64,000 bases of DNA, taken from assembly GCA_963681505.1 (NCBI GenBank), contig OY811988.1, positions 2,050,806 to 2,114,805 of the forward strand, written 5' to 3'. The notes beneath the pieces are model-generated. The model saw only the letters and a program-made list of their open reading frames with translations. It had not been told where the DNA came from and made no database searches. Both the position numbers and the translations under genes were made by a program. Source of the DNA: Eunapius fragilis (lineage: Eukaryota; Porifera; Demospongiae; Spongillida; Spongillidae). This document shows positions 20,436 through 34,975 of the stretch, one piece after another (position 1 is the first letter of the stretch; each line of letters starts with the position of its first letter).

Positions 20436-21908
20436 ATGACGTATCACGGCAAGTTGAGCGAGTTTGATTCAACTGCCGAGGACTGGCCTTCGTACGTGGA
20501 GCGTATGGAGCAGTACTTCGCGGCGAACGACGTCGATGACGAAACGAAGAAGCGTGCGATTCTACTCAGTGTCTGTGGGTCCTCAACTTACCGCCTCATT
20601 CGAAGTTTGCTTGCCCCTGTGAAGCCAGGTGAGAAATCATACTCTGACATAGTTGCGCTAGTCACTACTCACCTTAACCCGAAACCATCTGTTATTGTTC
20701 AGAGGTTTAAGTTTAATTGTCGAGTAAGGGGGGAAGTCGAGCCTATTGCTGATTTTGTAGCGGCATTGCGAGCATTGTCGGAACATTGCGAGTTTGGCAT
20801 GTCGTTGGAGGATGTTTTAAGGGACCGCTTGGTGTGCGGGATTAACAACCCTTCAATACAGCGAAGGTTATTGGGTGAAGGGGGTCTGACGTTCAAGAAA
20901 GCATTAGAGTTGTCTTTATCAATGGAGTTGGCTAACAAAGGTTCAAGTGAATTGCAGGCTGCTACGAAGTCTGATGAACAGGTGCAGACTGTACAAAAGT
21001 CGAGGGGCCTACAATGTTATAGGTGTGGTGGGAACCATTTGGCTCATGAGTGTAGGTTAAAAAACTTGATCTGTAGTCAATGTGGCAAGAGGGGGCATGT
21101 TGCCAGGGTGTGTCGGAGCAAAGCTACACTGAATGCACCACAGAGGGGTAATCATGATGTGGCAGCACTTGACGAGGACATTCCCTTAGAAGAGCCATCT
21201 GTGCGTACTTTGTATACCCTTGCCACAAAGGAGGCCCCATTTCATGTGACCTTGAAATTACATGGGGTGCCTGTGTCAATGGAAATAGATACGGGGGCAG
21301 CCAGAACTGTTATGAGTCAACAAGCATTCAAGTCAACTTGGGGCAAATCCGTAGCCCCTGTGTTGCATGATACACATATCAAATTGTGTACATATACAGG
21401 AGAATCACTTAAAGTCTTAGGGGTGGCAGATGTTACTGTAATGTACAAAGGACAAGAGACAAAGCTCCCCTTGGTAGTTGTTGGGCAAGGAGGGCCCAAT
21501 CTTTTAGGACGTGACTGGTTGCGTGCTTTGAAGTTAGACTGGGGAGCCATTCGTTTAATTTCTGCAAATGCAAAAGCTCAACAGACCCCAGGTGAATTGG
21601 TGGGGTTGATCGATCTGCTAAACTCCTCAGCCACAACAGCCAATCAAATACGGAAGTGGACGGATAAGGATCCTACACTGTCCCGGGTGAGACAATTTCT
21701 TTTGACAGGATGGCCCAGTAGCAACTTAGCAGAGGAGTTCAAACCGTATGTGACTAGAAAGTTAGAACTTAGTGTTTTGGATGGGTGCGTGTTGTGGGGA
21801 GCAAGAGTTGTGATACCACCTCAAGGGAGAGCAAATATCCTGCAGGAGTTACACGAGGTCCATTTGGGTATGAACAAAATGAAGGGTTTAGCTCGTGGGT
21901 ATGTTTAG
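20436..21908 (+). CDS. Gypsy Gag-protease polyprotein fused to pre-integrase linker (RT/RNase H deleted)
   Basis: The ATG at 20436 lies 43 bases after the LTR. Residues about 1-175 are Gag capsid-like (DWPSYVERMEQYF, LRDRLVCGI). Two CCHC zinc knuckles follow (CYRCGGNHLAHEC, CSQCGKRGHVARVC), then an aspartic protease with the DTGAA active site and LLGRDWL. After GLIDLL the protein jumps to IRKWTDKDPTLSRVRQFLLT, text that normally lies between RNase H and integrase. The whole RT-RNase H block is therefore missing in frame. It ends in the integrase HHCC finger (HEVHLGMNKMKGLARGYV) at a TAG where gypsy integrases usually have Trp. Non-autonomous copy with good Gag and protease. Confidence 0.94.
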   Translation: MTYHGKLSEFDSTAEDWPSYVERMEQYFAANDVDDETKKRAILLSVCGSSTYRLIRSLLAPVKPGEKSYSDIVALVTTHLNPKPSVIVQRFKFNCRVRGEVEPIADFVAALRALSEHCEFGMSLEDVLRDRLVCGINNPSIQRRLLGEGGLTFKKALELSLSMELANKGSSELQAATKSDEQVQTVQKSRGLQCYRCGGNHLAHECRLKNLICSQCGKRGHVARVCRSKATLNAPQRGNHDVAALDEDIPLEEPSVRTLYTLATKEAPFHVTLKLHGVPVSMEIDTGAARTVMSQQAFKSTWGKSVAPVLHDTHIKLCTYTGESLKVLGVADVTVMYKGQETKLPLVVVGQGGPNLLGRDWLRALKLDWGAIRLISANAKAQQTPGELVGLIDLLNSSATTANQIRKWTDKDPTLSRVRQFLLTGWPSSNLAEEFKPYVTRKLELSVLDGCVLWGARVVIPPQGRANILQELHEVHLGMNKMKGLARGYV

Positions 21909-23012
21909 TGGCCTAAATTAGACAGTGACATAGAAGACCTGGTGCGGAAGTGCGATGTGTGTCAATCTTCAAGGTCTTTACCGGCAGTAGCTCCACTGCA
22001 CCCGTGGGAGTGGCCACAGCAACCCTGGTCTCGTTTGCACCTAGATTTTGCGGGACCTTTCTTGGGTCACATGTACTTAGTGCTTGTGGATGCTTATTCT
22101 AAATGGATGGAAGTCCAAGTGATGAAAACAATTACATCCTCAGCAACAATCGAAAAACTCAGGGCTATATTTGCTACTCACGGACTTCCTTGTAAAATTG
22201 TGACCGACAATGGACCCTCCTTTGTTAGTCAAGAGTTTAGAGAATTTATGGAACAGAATGGGATTGTGCATATTAAGTCTGCACCATATCACCCAGCAAC
22301 TAATGGTTTAGCGGAACGTGCTGTGCAAACTTTCAAGCAAGGTTTAAGGCATAACAGCATTGGCACAATAGAAACCAGGCTGTCAAGGTTCTTATTTCAT
22401 TATAGAATCACCCCACATAGTACAACCGGTTTGTCACCAGCGGAGTTGCTGTTCGGAAGGAGACCTCGATCTCGGTTGGACCTAATACATCCCGACTTGT
22501 CAAATAAAGTAGAGTCAAGTCAAGCAAGACAGAAACAAGGTCATGACACACCAAATATGGTATCCCGTACTTTCAGCTTGGGGGACAGAGTTTATGTATA
22601 TGACTTTCACAACCCACACAAATGGATTCCTGGTATTGTAGTGGAACTGACAGGAAGTCTTTCTTACAAGGTGAGATTGCAGGATGGTGTGGTAGTTCGT
22701 CGTCACGTGAATCATATTAGAAGTCGTGCTGCAGTTGTAGGTGGTGAGCTTAACACTGATCCTGTTGCACCAACGGACACCTCCCTTCAGCCAGACATCA
22801 TGGATGATGGTCCAACTTCAGATTTGTCCTATGACCCAGCACCACTAGCAGATAGCACAGCCACTGAAGAAGATAGAGATGCAGTTATCATCCCAGAGGA
22901 CTCTGACACCGGTCCACAGGAGGCAGTAAACCTTCCTCAGGAGGTAGCACCAGTTCCACCGATGACCTTGAGGAGATCAACCCGAGTTAGACAAGCACCT
23001 GACCGCTACTAG
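21909..23012 (+). pseudogene. Gypsy integrase, separated from Gag-Pro by one TAG
   Basis: The same frame continues after the TAG at 21906: WPKLDSDIEDLVRKCDVCQ completes the HHCC zinc finger. The core has D (HLDFAGPF), D (VTDNGPSF) and E (NGLAERAVQTFK) in the DD35E pattern. A C-terminal segment GDRVYVYDFHNPHKWIPGIV and a Pro/Asp-rich tail ending RRSTRVRQAPDRY follow, typical of this clade. Only the single stop prevents a continuous Gag-Pro-IN polyprotein of about 860 residues, and the LTRs are nearly identical, so the stop is recent or is read through. Confidence 0.93.
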
Positions 23013-23067
23013 ACAGAGAACACACATATTGACTATTATAGAAGTGCATAAATGTATAGTTGCGTGT

Positions 23068-23081
23068 TAAGGGGGGAGGAA
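23068..23081 (+). other. Polypurine tract
   Basis: AAGGGGGGAGGAA sits directly before the 3' LTR. Confidence 0.8.
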
Positions 23082-23205
23082 TGTGATGTATTGGCATACG
23101 TATATTTAGAGTGTAGTTGTGCGCATGCTCATGAATTGAATCATCCTTTTTGTTAATGAGTGAATCGTGACTGAGAGCCAAGTTTTGGGGTCCAAAGACA
23201 CTACA
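23082..23205 (+). repeat. 3' LTR of gypsy element
   Basis: 124 bases, same ends as the 5' LTR. Followed by the CGTGT duplication at 23206-23210. Confidence 0.93.
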
Positions 23206-23210
23206 CGTGT

Positions 23211-23810
23211 GCATAAGGTCAATAAAGACTTTTTATGTTGTCTTCGTAAAATGATTTGCCTGGTTTGGGTTTAAAAGAACGCTCACACATGTTCACCACT
23301 TGCTACGATCCTGAACAAGTGAATTCCACCATAAAATTACCATGCAGTGTGTTGTTCTTTTATTTTTGACTCGCGAATAACTACGGAACATTTGGCTGAG
23401 AAGAAACGCATGGCAAAACTGAGCATCATTACACAACCATAATGACCATTTACCTTCGTTAATCTCTCTGCCTACCTAGAGACATAGTTATTTTCATACA
23501 GCTTCGCCCCCTCGGCTATTTTCACTGTACCACCTCATGCACCCAGCAATAAAGTTAATGCCATCCTCCTTTTATATCCAACCCAACTCCTCTTTCTCTC
23601 CCACTACTACCCACACTTAAAGCTTCAAACCTGTTAGTTTCGAAACAAAAACCGGTTGTAAGAGGTTATTAAAATTAAAAAATCGGTCGGTTAAGGTGAT
23701 TGCTTAAAAAATAACCGGTCGCGGTTGAGGTTGTTCGTTTTAGAACAACCGGTTATTTCCGGTTTAACAATTCGAACTGTCTACAGAACCGCGGTACCGG
23801 CATTTTATCA
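23211..23810. other. No gene seen; imperfect inverted sequence
   Basis: AAAATAACCGGTCGCGG (about 23708) and AGAACAACCGGTTATTTCC (about 23742) form an imperfect inverted pair, and ACCGGTTGTAAGAGG occurs at 23651. Possibly a MITE end. No coding signal. Confidence 0.4.
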
Positions 23811-24530
23811 GGAACTACGATAGTAGTTCCTATATAGGAATTGACCCGGGTCGTGAAATCATTAAAAAAAAAAAACGCGACCAGCGTATAACTCGCGTAC
23901 AAAGAAATGGATAGTTTAGTTCTTTGTTCCTATCGAACCAGAAGGCAAAGATGGTCATTTAAAAGTTTTGTTCCAGTCTTCAAACTGTTTGCTTCAAGAG
24001 AACAAAAAAGCTCGTGTTTTTCCTCGTTCCCAGGCCAATTCTTCTCCGTCGTCGTCGTCGTCGTCGTCGTCGTCTTCTTCTTCTCGGGTGAGTATAACTC
24101 CGGATAGGAAAGGTTTAAAAGAGCGCATATTATACCAATCGCTTACATACTTAACACCGGTTCCGTGAAAATCGAATGTTTTTTGGGCTATTTTGTCGAA
24201 CTCAAGTTTTAAAAAATTAGTCGTACTAAGTTTTTCAGCCACAAACGCATAAGAACTTAATAGTACAACTCTCTGCATGAGGGTTTGCGCTAGTGTTGCA
24301 TGTACTTCTCGTGGTAACCTGCATTCGTTTTTAGCCAAGCGGTTGGAAGCTTCACAGATAAACATACACTTTTTTCTGAAGCGTTTTCTAACTCCAAAAA
24401 AATATGCTCACCGTTGTAAGATGCATAGGTTCGTAGACATTTTAAATGTCTAATCCTATGTGAGCGTTGAAACCAGCACTGCCACTAATGTCGATCTTTG
24501 TGGCCGCGTACCCAGACCAATGTATTAATC
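23811..24530 (+). mobile_element. Hairpin/(CGT)n interspersed family H, copy 1 (most complete)
   Basis: Starts with hairpin GGAACTAC-GATA-GTAGTTCC (23811-23830), then TATATAGGAATTGACCCGGG, TCATTAAAA and CGCGACC. Then come CTATCGAACCAGAAGGCAAA, GTTCCCAGGCCAATTCTTCT, a (CGT)n tract (24048-24078) and GAGTATAACTCCGGATAGGA. From 24150 it carries TAACACCGGTTCCGTGAAAA and TTTTGTCGAACTC, which match the inverted repeats of the large element at 52275-57390. No ORF. Edge at the 3' side approximate. Confidence 0.75.
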
Positions 24531-24555
24531 CGCTGTTGCATACATGTACGTTCCG

Positions 24556-24672
24556 GTGTCGGAGGATTCGGTGACCCCCAGGATGCAGTGACCCCCGGTC
24601 ACTATAGCCTAGGGTTTGGTGACCCCTGGATATACAGTGACTCCTCCAGGATTTAGTGACTCCCTTGGAACC
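24556..24672 (+). repeat. Short degenerate tandem (GTGACCCCC...) unit
   Basis: GGTGACCCCCAGGAT, AGTGACCCCCGGTCAC, GGTGACCCCTGGATA, AGTGACTCCTCCAGG and AGTGACTCCCTTGG recur every 20-30 bases. Confidence 0.7.
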
Positions 24673-24818
24673 AATTTGAGGGAACTAGAGGCAAACAAAG
24701 AAGCAATAAAACAGTGAAGGAACTCACTTGAGCATGCGCAGTAGAAGGTGTGAACACGTGTTTCATACGGCTATATCGATCGAGTGAAGTTGGTGTTAGG
24801 AGTCGACCAAGCCTACTA

Positions 24819-26770
24819 TGTCCGACGAATTTGATATTGTGTACGACTTCCTCACTGAAAATCGCTATCCTGAGGGATTTTCAAAAGACGAAAAGAGAAA
24901 CTTCCACCGTAAAGTAAATCTTTGCAGCTATCTTTGGGTTGTAAGTGTAAGTATGTAAAAATACGAAATTTCTATCAGGTGAAAAATAACTTTAAGTGCG
25001 AAGATGGTGTGTTGTACTTTAGATCTTGCTCGTGTAAAGTTGTTGAGACCAGCGGAGTACGTGGAGAGTATGTATCCGCACAGAGGAAGAGAAGAAAAGG
25101 ATTTTGGAAGCTTGCCATTGCTCAACAGAAGGTATGTCTTATCGTGAAAAATAAATTTTAGCTCATTCCTAAAACGTTTCCTTTTGCAGGTGGTCACTTG
25201 GGCAGAGACAAAACGCTAGAGAAGATAATCTCCAGATTTTACTGGAAGCCAGACATGTCAGGGGACATTAAAGATTATGTCCAGAAGTGTGACAGGTGTG
25301 AGCGTAACAATGATAAGTTCAGGAAACCTTCAGCAATATTGCATCCTATACCAATTGAGCCTGAAGTCTGGCAACAGGTTGGCTTCATCTACAAGTTTTA
25401 TTTCATGTGCATGTTGCACACAGTTATCAGCATGTAAAGTGCAATGGTTCTATACAGGGTGATCGGAAAGTCGCGCAAAATAATTAAATTGGTAGAACTT
25501 GTGTAACTTCAAAACTGAGCATTGAAAAATTATGCTATTGAACCAAAATCATGCCAGTGATAAATGTAAAGTTGTTTATACATTGTTATTAAAGTTACTG
25601 CTCGGTTTTTAAAATGTTCTGTTCTGGAGTTATACCATTTGCGTGACTTATAATCACCCTGTACAGTTTGGCTTATGGCTGTGCATTCACCCCCTTTAGA
25701 TTGCAATTGATATAGTAGGACCACTGCCTGTGACATTGTGTGGGAACAAATATATTGTGACACTTATAGACTATTTTAGGAAATGACCTGAGGCAAAAGC
25801 ACTTCAGGACAAGACTGCATACAGTGTGGCACAGTTCATTTTTTCTACCACATGTAGGTGAGTGGCAGGTTAACAATTGTAACTTGCAAACCATTAAACT
25901 GCTGTTGTACACAGGTTTGGATGTGTAAAGAGGATCATTTCAGATCAGGGCAGGGAATTCGTAAATTCCATCAACAGCCATCTTCATGAAATTCTTGGGA
26001 CTGAGCATCGGATAACTTCCGCATATCACCCACAAACTAATGGTCTTATTGAGAAGCTGAACTCCACCATTCAGGGATGCCTTATCAAACTGTGCAATGA
26101 TCATCAAAATAATTGGGATCAACACTTCAACAGTGTACTGTTTGCCATAAGAACTTCAAAACACCATTTGAGCTTATGTACAGCAGGTACGCAATGAAGT
26201 GGCTCAATTGTGTAATTATTGACATATTCTTGCTATTTTCTAGGAAAGCAGTATTGCCAGTAGAGCTGCACTTCAATCGGAAAGTAGACGTTGAATCAGA
26301 AGACCAAGGTACATACAGTATTGAACAGAAAATAGAGAAGCTGGTCAGTGTAAGAGAAAAGGTGTGGATATGAGCTATGGGTCTACGCTGAGGGTGTCGG
26401 GATGTATATGTATGTTGTGCGTTGAGATGTGTACATAGTTGATGTTATGTGCTGTTCTTTTGATTTCAGAAGCAGGCAGTAACAGAAGTTTCTTAGAACA
26501 GCTGCTGGTTTTGCATTCCATCAGAGAAGGTAAATTTGGTGGCAGAAGTGAATGTCAGCTGCTCTGTGCTCAAAGCATCCAGATGAACAACAAACACACC
26601 TGTAAGCCACAAATACAAAATATCTTACGACTGTTCATTATTTATTTAGGCAATGAATGCAATGGACAATGATGATGATGCACTGATCGCTAACAGGTGG
26701 TTCTCATATCAAGGCCCCATAAGGTTTTTGACGACTTAGATGACCTTGTAATGCCACAGCCAGCCTAGAA
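24819..26770 (+). pseudogene. Ginger1-like transposase gene with spliceosomal introns, decayed
   Basis: The ATG at 24820 gives MSDEFDIVYDFLTENRYPEG. A 38-base GTAAGT...CAG intron at about 24943-24978 leads to CEDGVLYFR text. Then comes an HHCC finger: HLGRDKTLEKIISRFYWKPD plus CDRCERNN. After an intron (25380 to about 25699) the core reads IDIVGPLPVTLCGNKYIVTL. AG|GTGAGT (25856) to CAG (25916) joins to RFGCVKRIISDQGREFVN and HPQTNGLIEKLN, giving the D, D and E catalytic residues. A later exon (26245) gives RKAVLPVELHFNRKV. A TGA replaces the Trp after YFRK (25783) and a frameshift follows RTSK (about 26160). Introns place it nearer to Ginger1 DNA transposons than to gypsy. GPY/OTU parts are not seen here. 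Confidence 0.78.
25455..25661. mobile_element. Mariner/Tc1-like MITE in a Ginger1 intron
   Basis: CAGGGTGATCGGAAAGTCGC at the left pairs with GTGACTTATAATCACCCTG at the right, flanked by TA on each side (25453-25454, 25662-25663). 207 bases, no ORF. Nested in the second large intron of the transposase gene. Confidence 0.75.
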
Positions 26771-28342
26771 GCCTTCATTGCCGGATGAAATGATAGAGAA
26801 GGGAGTGATAGCAGTCAAGACATGTACAGGTTTAACTGTTGCAGGACATTGTTCATTGACCTACATGTATACTCATGTTTTAATTATATTCATTCAGTGA
26901 AAGGAATATGTTGGGCACGAGGGGGCACAAAGGCATAGCTATAGCGAAGCTATAGCGGCACCATAAAATGACTCAATGGGCGTGGCGCTCTGGACGTTGT
27001 AATGGTTGATTGCAACAGTTGTAGTAGCGTAGAAATTTGTAGTGTTTTAAGCTAACGGTAAAAATTACACACATTTTAAATGTACAATTTTGTGGTAATT
27101 TTAAATATGTGATTGCAACAAATTTCTACAGTATTTACATTGGTTTATCTCAAAGATACATTTATTACCTAACGTAATTATTTCTTTTCCTGTGTCAAAT
27201 GGCACATGCACATTGCAATGTGACCTAATAAGTTAGGTGTGTGTGTATAGACAAGTAGTATTTATACATCTTAAAATAGTTATCAAATTGCTTTGTTAGC
27301 AATGATTGCCAATGAGAACCGTATATTAACTTGCAATTCAGATCCTTTCGTGCTCTTAGAATTGTTTATTGTGATACAAGTTGCCTGATCTCTTCCCTGA
27401 TTGCACTCTACACGTTCTAATAAACAATACAAGGAACTTTACGTTACAGTTAATGAACTTGAAACCGTCTCGAAGGGAATCTTCTATTGTTGGCATTAGT
27501 GCAGGTGTGCATGCCCGCCATGCTGCTGAGTGAATGAAGAATGAGAAAGAGATGCCATACTCAGTACATGTAATCATATAAATGAAACGTTTAGCCATCT
27601 ATGTTCATTGATCTCCATTCAAGTACTATCGCTGTTTGCAGACTTGTTGCCAAATGATATTTTGGGATCATTACCTTGGTTCTTACTACCTGAGTGGAAT
27701 GAGTATGCTCCTCCTATTAATCTAATTCGCCCATTGCGATGAGAGTGTTAGTCCGTGCATGCATCATAGCAACAAGTGTTAGTCCGTGCATGCCCGCGTC
27801 CGTTATATTCATATGGATTTGCCATAGCAAGTTACCAAGAGGGGAGTACTAGGGTCCTATCATTGAAATGATAGAAGGCCCCTTCATCGTGGAATGGATG
27901 AATTGGATTATGCACATGTATAGGGGAGTGTCCCATACCCAAAGGTAAGAGGATCCAGTTCTATCCAATTTTTACAATGAAGAAAATTTGACAAATTGAA
28001 ATGAAGCAGCATGTATTAAAAATAAAGTAATTATTTTTCACAGTAGGAAACTGAAAGCACGACGAAAAAATCAATGATGCAAAAAGCCAAAATTGAGAAA
28101 ATTGCATAAATTTGGTCAAATATAAAAATTAAATTATGAATGACTTTTATGGCTGTCTTATAACTTACAACTGGTTAGGGCAAATTCCACTTCTATCCTA
28201 ACCAGGTTAATGTCACCATCTTATTGATTTGCCGTGTGTCTGTGAGTAGATGCTATTGTGCATCTGAGTCCTTGCTTCTTTTTAATGGTGATGTCAGGCA
28301 TTGCTTTTCTTCTTGTGCAGTTATTGACATCCCTGATGAGGC
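26771..28342. other. No gene seen; short hairpins
   Basis: GCTATAG-CGAAG-CTATAGC at about 26938-26956 and CTATCATT-GA-AATGATAG at 27857-27874 are small perfect hairpins. GTGTTAGTCCGTGCATGC is repeated at 27745 and 27776. No exon recognised, though 28258-28342 may extend the R2-like fragment. Confidence 0.4.
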
Positions 28343-28953
28343 ATGGAAGCAGGCTCAGCTACTGCTCTGAACACCCTGGGACATCATGCAGTCACTTGCA
28401 GAAGGGGTGGAGATGTGGTTACATGCCACAACTGTTTGCGTGACACTTTTGTAGACCTTTGCTACAACTCACATCTTAGTGTCCAAGTAGAGGTTGGGAA
28501 TAACCTCACATTGGACAACTCCCACCCGGCTGATGTCTTGGTGGACAATTGGGATAGGGGGAAACCTGCCGCATTTGACTTTACAGTTTCTTCTCCCCTA
28601 TCATCTGCCATCTTATCTGAGGCTAGTGCTAACACAGGTGAGCCACCTGATCAGCTGAGAAATGCAAGCACAGAGCTAATGATGTGAAGTGTGCTGAGCT
28701 GGGCTGGTCCTGTGTTCCACTTGCCTTGGAGACCTATGTAGCCTGGGGTGATGAGGCACAATGCACCTTTTCTCACCTGGCTTCTCTTCTCTCTGTGGGA
28801 TCTACTTGGCCCAAGGGTAAGGTACTATCTGACATTTATGGCCATCTTAACTTCAAACTTATGCGTGCCACTGCGAGAGCTTTGTTAGCCAGGTCTCCAC
28901 CAATCCTGACTCAGCTGGACAGTGGTCAAATGCGTGTTGTGTTAGTTCCATAG
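28343..28953 (+). pseudogene. C-terminal tail of an R2-type (restriction-like endonuclease) non-LTR retroelement
   Basis: The first frame reads LGHHAVTCRRGGDVVTCHNC, a Cys/His knuckle with the CHN (normally RHN) that precedes the nuclease. Then HPADVLVDNWDRGKPAAFDF followed by TV resembles the PD...D-x-V active site of R2-type restriction-like endonucleases. A frameshift at about 28684 separates it from a second frame, ANDVKCAELGWSCVPLALET, then YVAWGDEAQCTFSHLASLL, the usual following region. The reverse transcriptase is absent, so this is a 5'-truncated copy as expected of target-primed insertion. Clade assignment is inference. Confidence 0.6.
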
Positions 28954-29577
28954 TTATGTATCATAATTATTGTGTGTATGTATGCATTATTTAATAATTC
29001 ACATATATAATTTCTATGATTAGAAAAATAAGGGAATTGAATAAAATTGCGTGAAAGTTCGAAAAATTGACCGAAAATGTAAATTTTAATACATTCGAAG
29101 AATTGTAAAATAGAATGACCCTTTTACCCACAGACCTGCAAACACGGACCCGTATTAGTACTAATTTAACATGCCTAGTATTAAATAGAAGCGTTCCCAT
29201 GGTGACATTGACGTATATTTAGAATTGTGCAAACAAAAGAGGAGAGCTAAAAAACGAGACGATGAGTTAGAATTCTCCCGCGTTCCTTACAGTGATTCCA
29301 AAAAAAGCGGACGTCTGCTCGTGACGGTAATTGAAGCGGGGGGGGACCCCTCCCCCGCCCCCCAACCCCCTGCTGGCAGTACTTCGTGGTACTCCTCCCT
29401 GTCCACTCCATTCCCTTATTATCCTCTTTCCTCTCTCCTCTCCTTCACGTTTACCTGAACTTGTTCAAAGGTGTGCGTAATACTTTTGTTGCGGTGGTTG
29501 GCCAATGTTGCAATGTTGGGGGAGGGCACTTGCCAGTATTAATAATCGATAAAAATGATAATTAGAAAATGGAGGGA
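28954..29577. other. No gene seen
   Basis: AT-rich, then a G-run/C-run pair (29338-29367, GGGGGGGACCCC...CCCCCGCCCCCC). No gene. Confidence 0.4.
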
Positions 29578-29855
29578 ACAAGTAAAGAAAACATTCTCTA
29601 ACGAGAAAGATATAGGAATTGGAAGCAAAGGTGGTGTAAAAAGGAAGGAAACAAGGTTTTGGGAAAAGAAAAATGAGACAAAAATCCTATATTTAGCACT
29701 TCTTTGGTTCTGTTACATTTACACGTGCTAAATATAGGATTTTGTCTCATTTTTCTTTTCCCAAAACCTTGTTCTCTTCCTTTTTACACCACCTTTGCCT
29801 CCCAATTCCTATATCCCACCAACTTTCTCGTTAGAGGATTCTTTTCCCTACTTGT
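29578..29855. mobile_element. Palindromic MITE family P, copy D
   Basis: Arms of about 120 bases begin ACAAGTA..ACATTCTCTAACGAG at the left and complement ..CTCGTTAGAGGATTC...TACTTGT at the right. The inner arm GGTTTTGGGAAAAGAAAAAT pairs exactly with its partner but differs from the inner arms of copies A and C. Loop at about 29700-29725. Confidence 0.88.
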
Positions 29856-30302
29856 ATAATAAAAAAGAAACACGAAAAGCTGTGCTGAAACTCATTCTAG
29901 CTCCATCTTCAATCTTCATCCTTCTCCTCCATTTCACTCTACTGCCATGAATGCAAGATTCGTAGCACATAGGACAGCAAAAAGCATTCTGGCACACACA
30001 TATTTTTTTGATTGATGACAAAACAATATATATTTTTATTTTGATATATACTTTTAAAAACTAAAGCACAGGGCGGGGTGCCTGTATTTACTTCCTCCCT
30101 TCCACCCCCCCACTCCCCTGCAGCGCACCACAATGCCACTGGGTAGTAGTACGTTGCACCACTTGTGCAAATATTCTTACTCGATAGTAGACACAACACG
30201 TTTACAACACCTATGAATACAGATATGTCAGAGTACATTAGAGTTACATGAAATTGTCTCAGTCTGTCATCGGAGAATACAATCCTATCTTAATGCTTCA
30301 TT
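29856..30302. other. 3' flank of the receptor gene; no separate gene
   Basis: Likely contains the 3' UTR of the minus-strand receptor. CACCCCCCCACTCCCC at about 30104 is simple sequence. Confidence 0.35.
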
Positions 30303-34320
<4,018 letters not shown>

Positions 34321-34457
34321 CTATAGGGCAGAAAAGATATATGGGACAGTGTCCAGCAAAATCACCCTTCTAGATAGTTTTCCAAGTTTTCAAATTGTTT
34401 GATTTTCAGTGAACTCCCAAGAGCTTCCATCAAATGGTCCTTGCACATCCTAAATTA

Positions 34458-34686
34458 CCATGAGGGATTGTTAGTACACTACATTTGTCATGATTTTTAG
34501 TGAGGTCGCCGTATTTTTCCTATTTAAGGTGGCGCTTGTCATAAAAATATTTTTTTAATGTCCTCAATGTATGGTTATACCATACAATGTTTTGACAATC
34601 CTAGGGAAGTGACATCTTAAATAGGAAAAAAAAAGCGACCACACTAACAATCATGTCAAATGTAGTGTACTAACAATCCCTCATGG
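34458..34686. mobile_element. Palindromic MITE (CCATGAGGGATTGTTAG family)
   Basis: Left arm CCATGAGGGATTGTTAGTAC...ATTTTTCCTATTTAAG and right arm its complement ending CCCTCATGG. Arms are about 75 bases with a few mismatches. Lies just upstream (5') of receptor exon 1 as placed. Confidence 0.88.
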
Positions 34687-34907
34687 CAAATGATGAGAAA
34701 AATCTGGCGTGCTTGGTATTGAAGTACCCCATACATGTCTATGGAAATATATACGGGAAAAATTGGTTGATTCATAAACCGCGAATTAATTACATAACGG
34801 ATATGGTTTTGTCTTGATTTTAGTTAAATAATTGATTAATTGGTTAATGGAATAATTTTTTATCAGATTGTTCTCAGCAATCTCGCCAGATTTTTCTCAG
34901 CATTTGC

Positions 34908-34975
34908 CATGAGGGATTATCAATACACTACATTTGCCATGATTTTAAGTGGGGTCGCCATATTTTTCCTACTAT
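34908..34975. repeat. Solo arm of the same MITE family
   Basis: CCATGAGGGATTATCAATAC...GGGGTCGCCATATTTTTCCTA matches one arm of the 34458-34686 element. No partner arm follows. Confidence 0.8.

Noticed and set aside
24556..24672. GTGACCCCC repeats as a telomere- or response-element-like array
   Set aside because: Units vary in length and sequence; no known element matches well enough.
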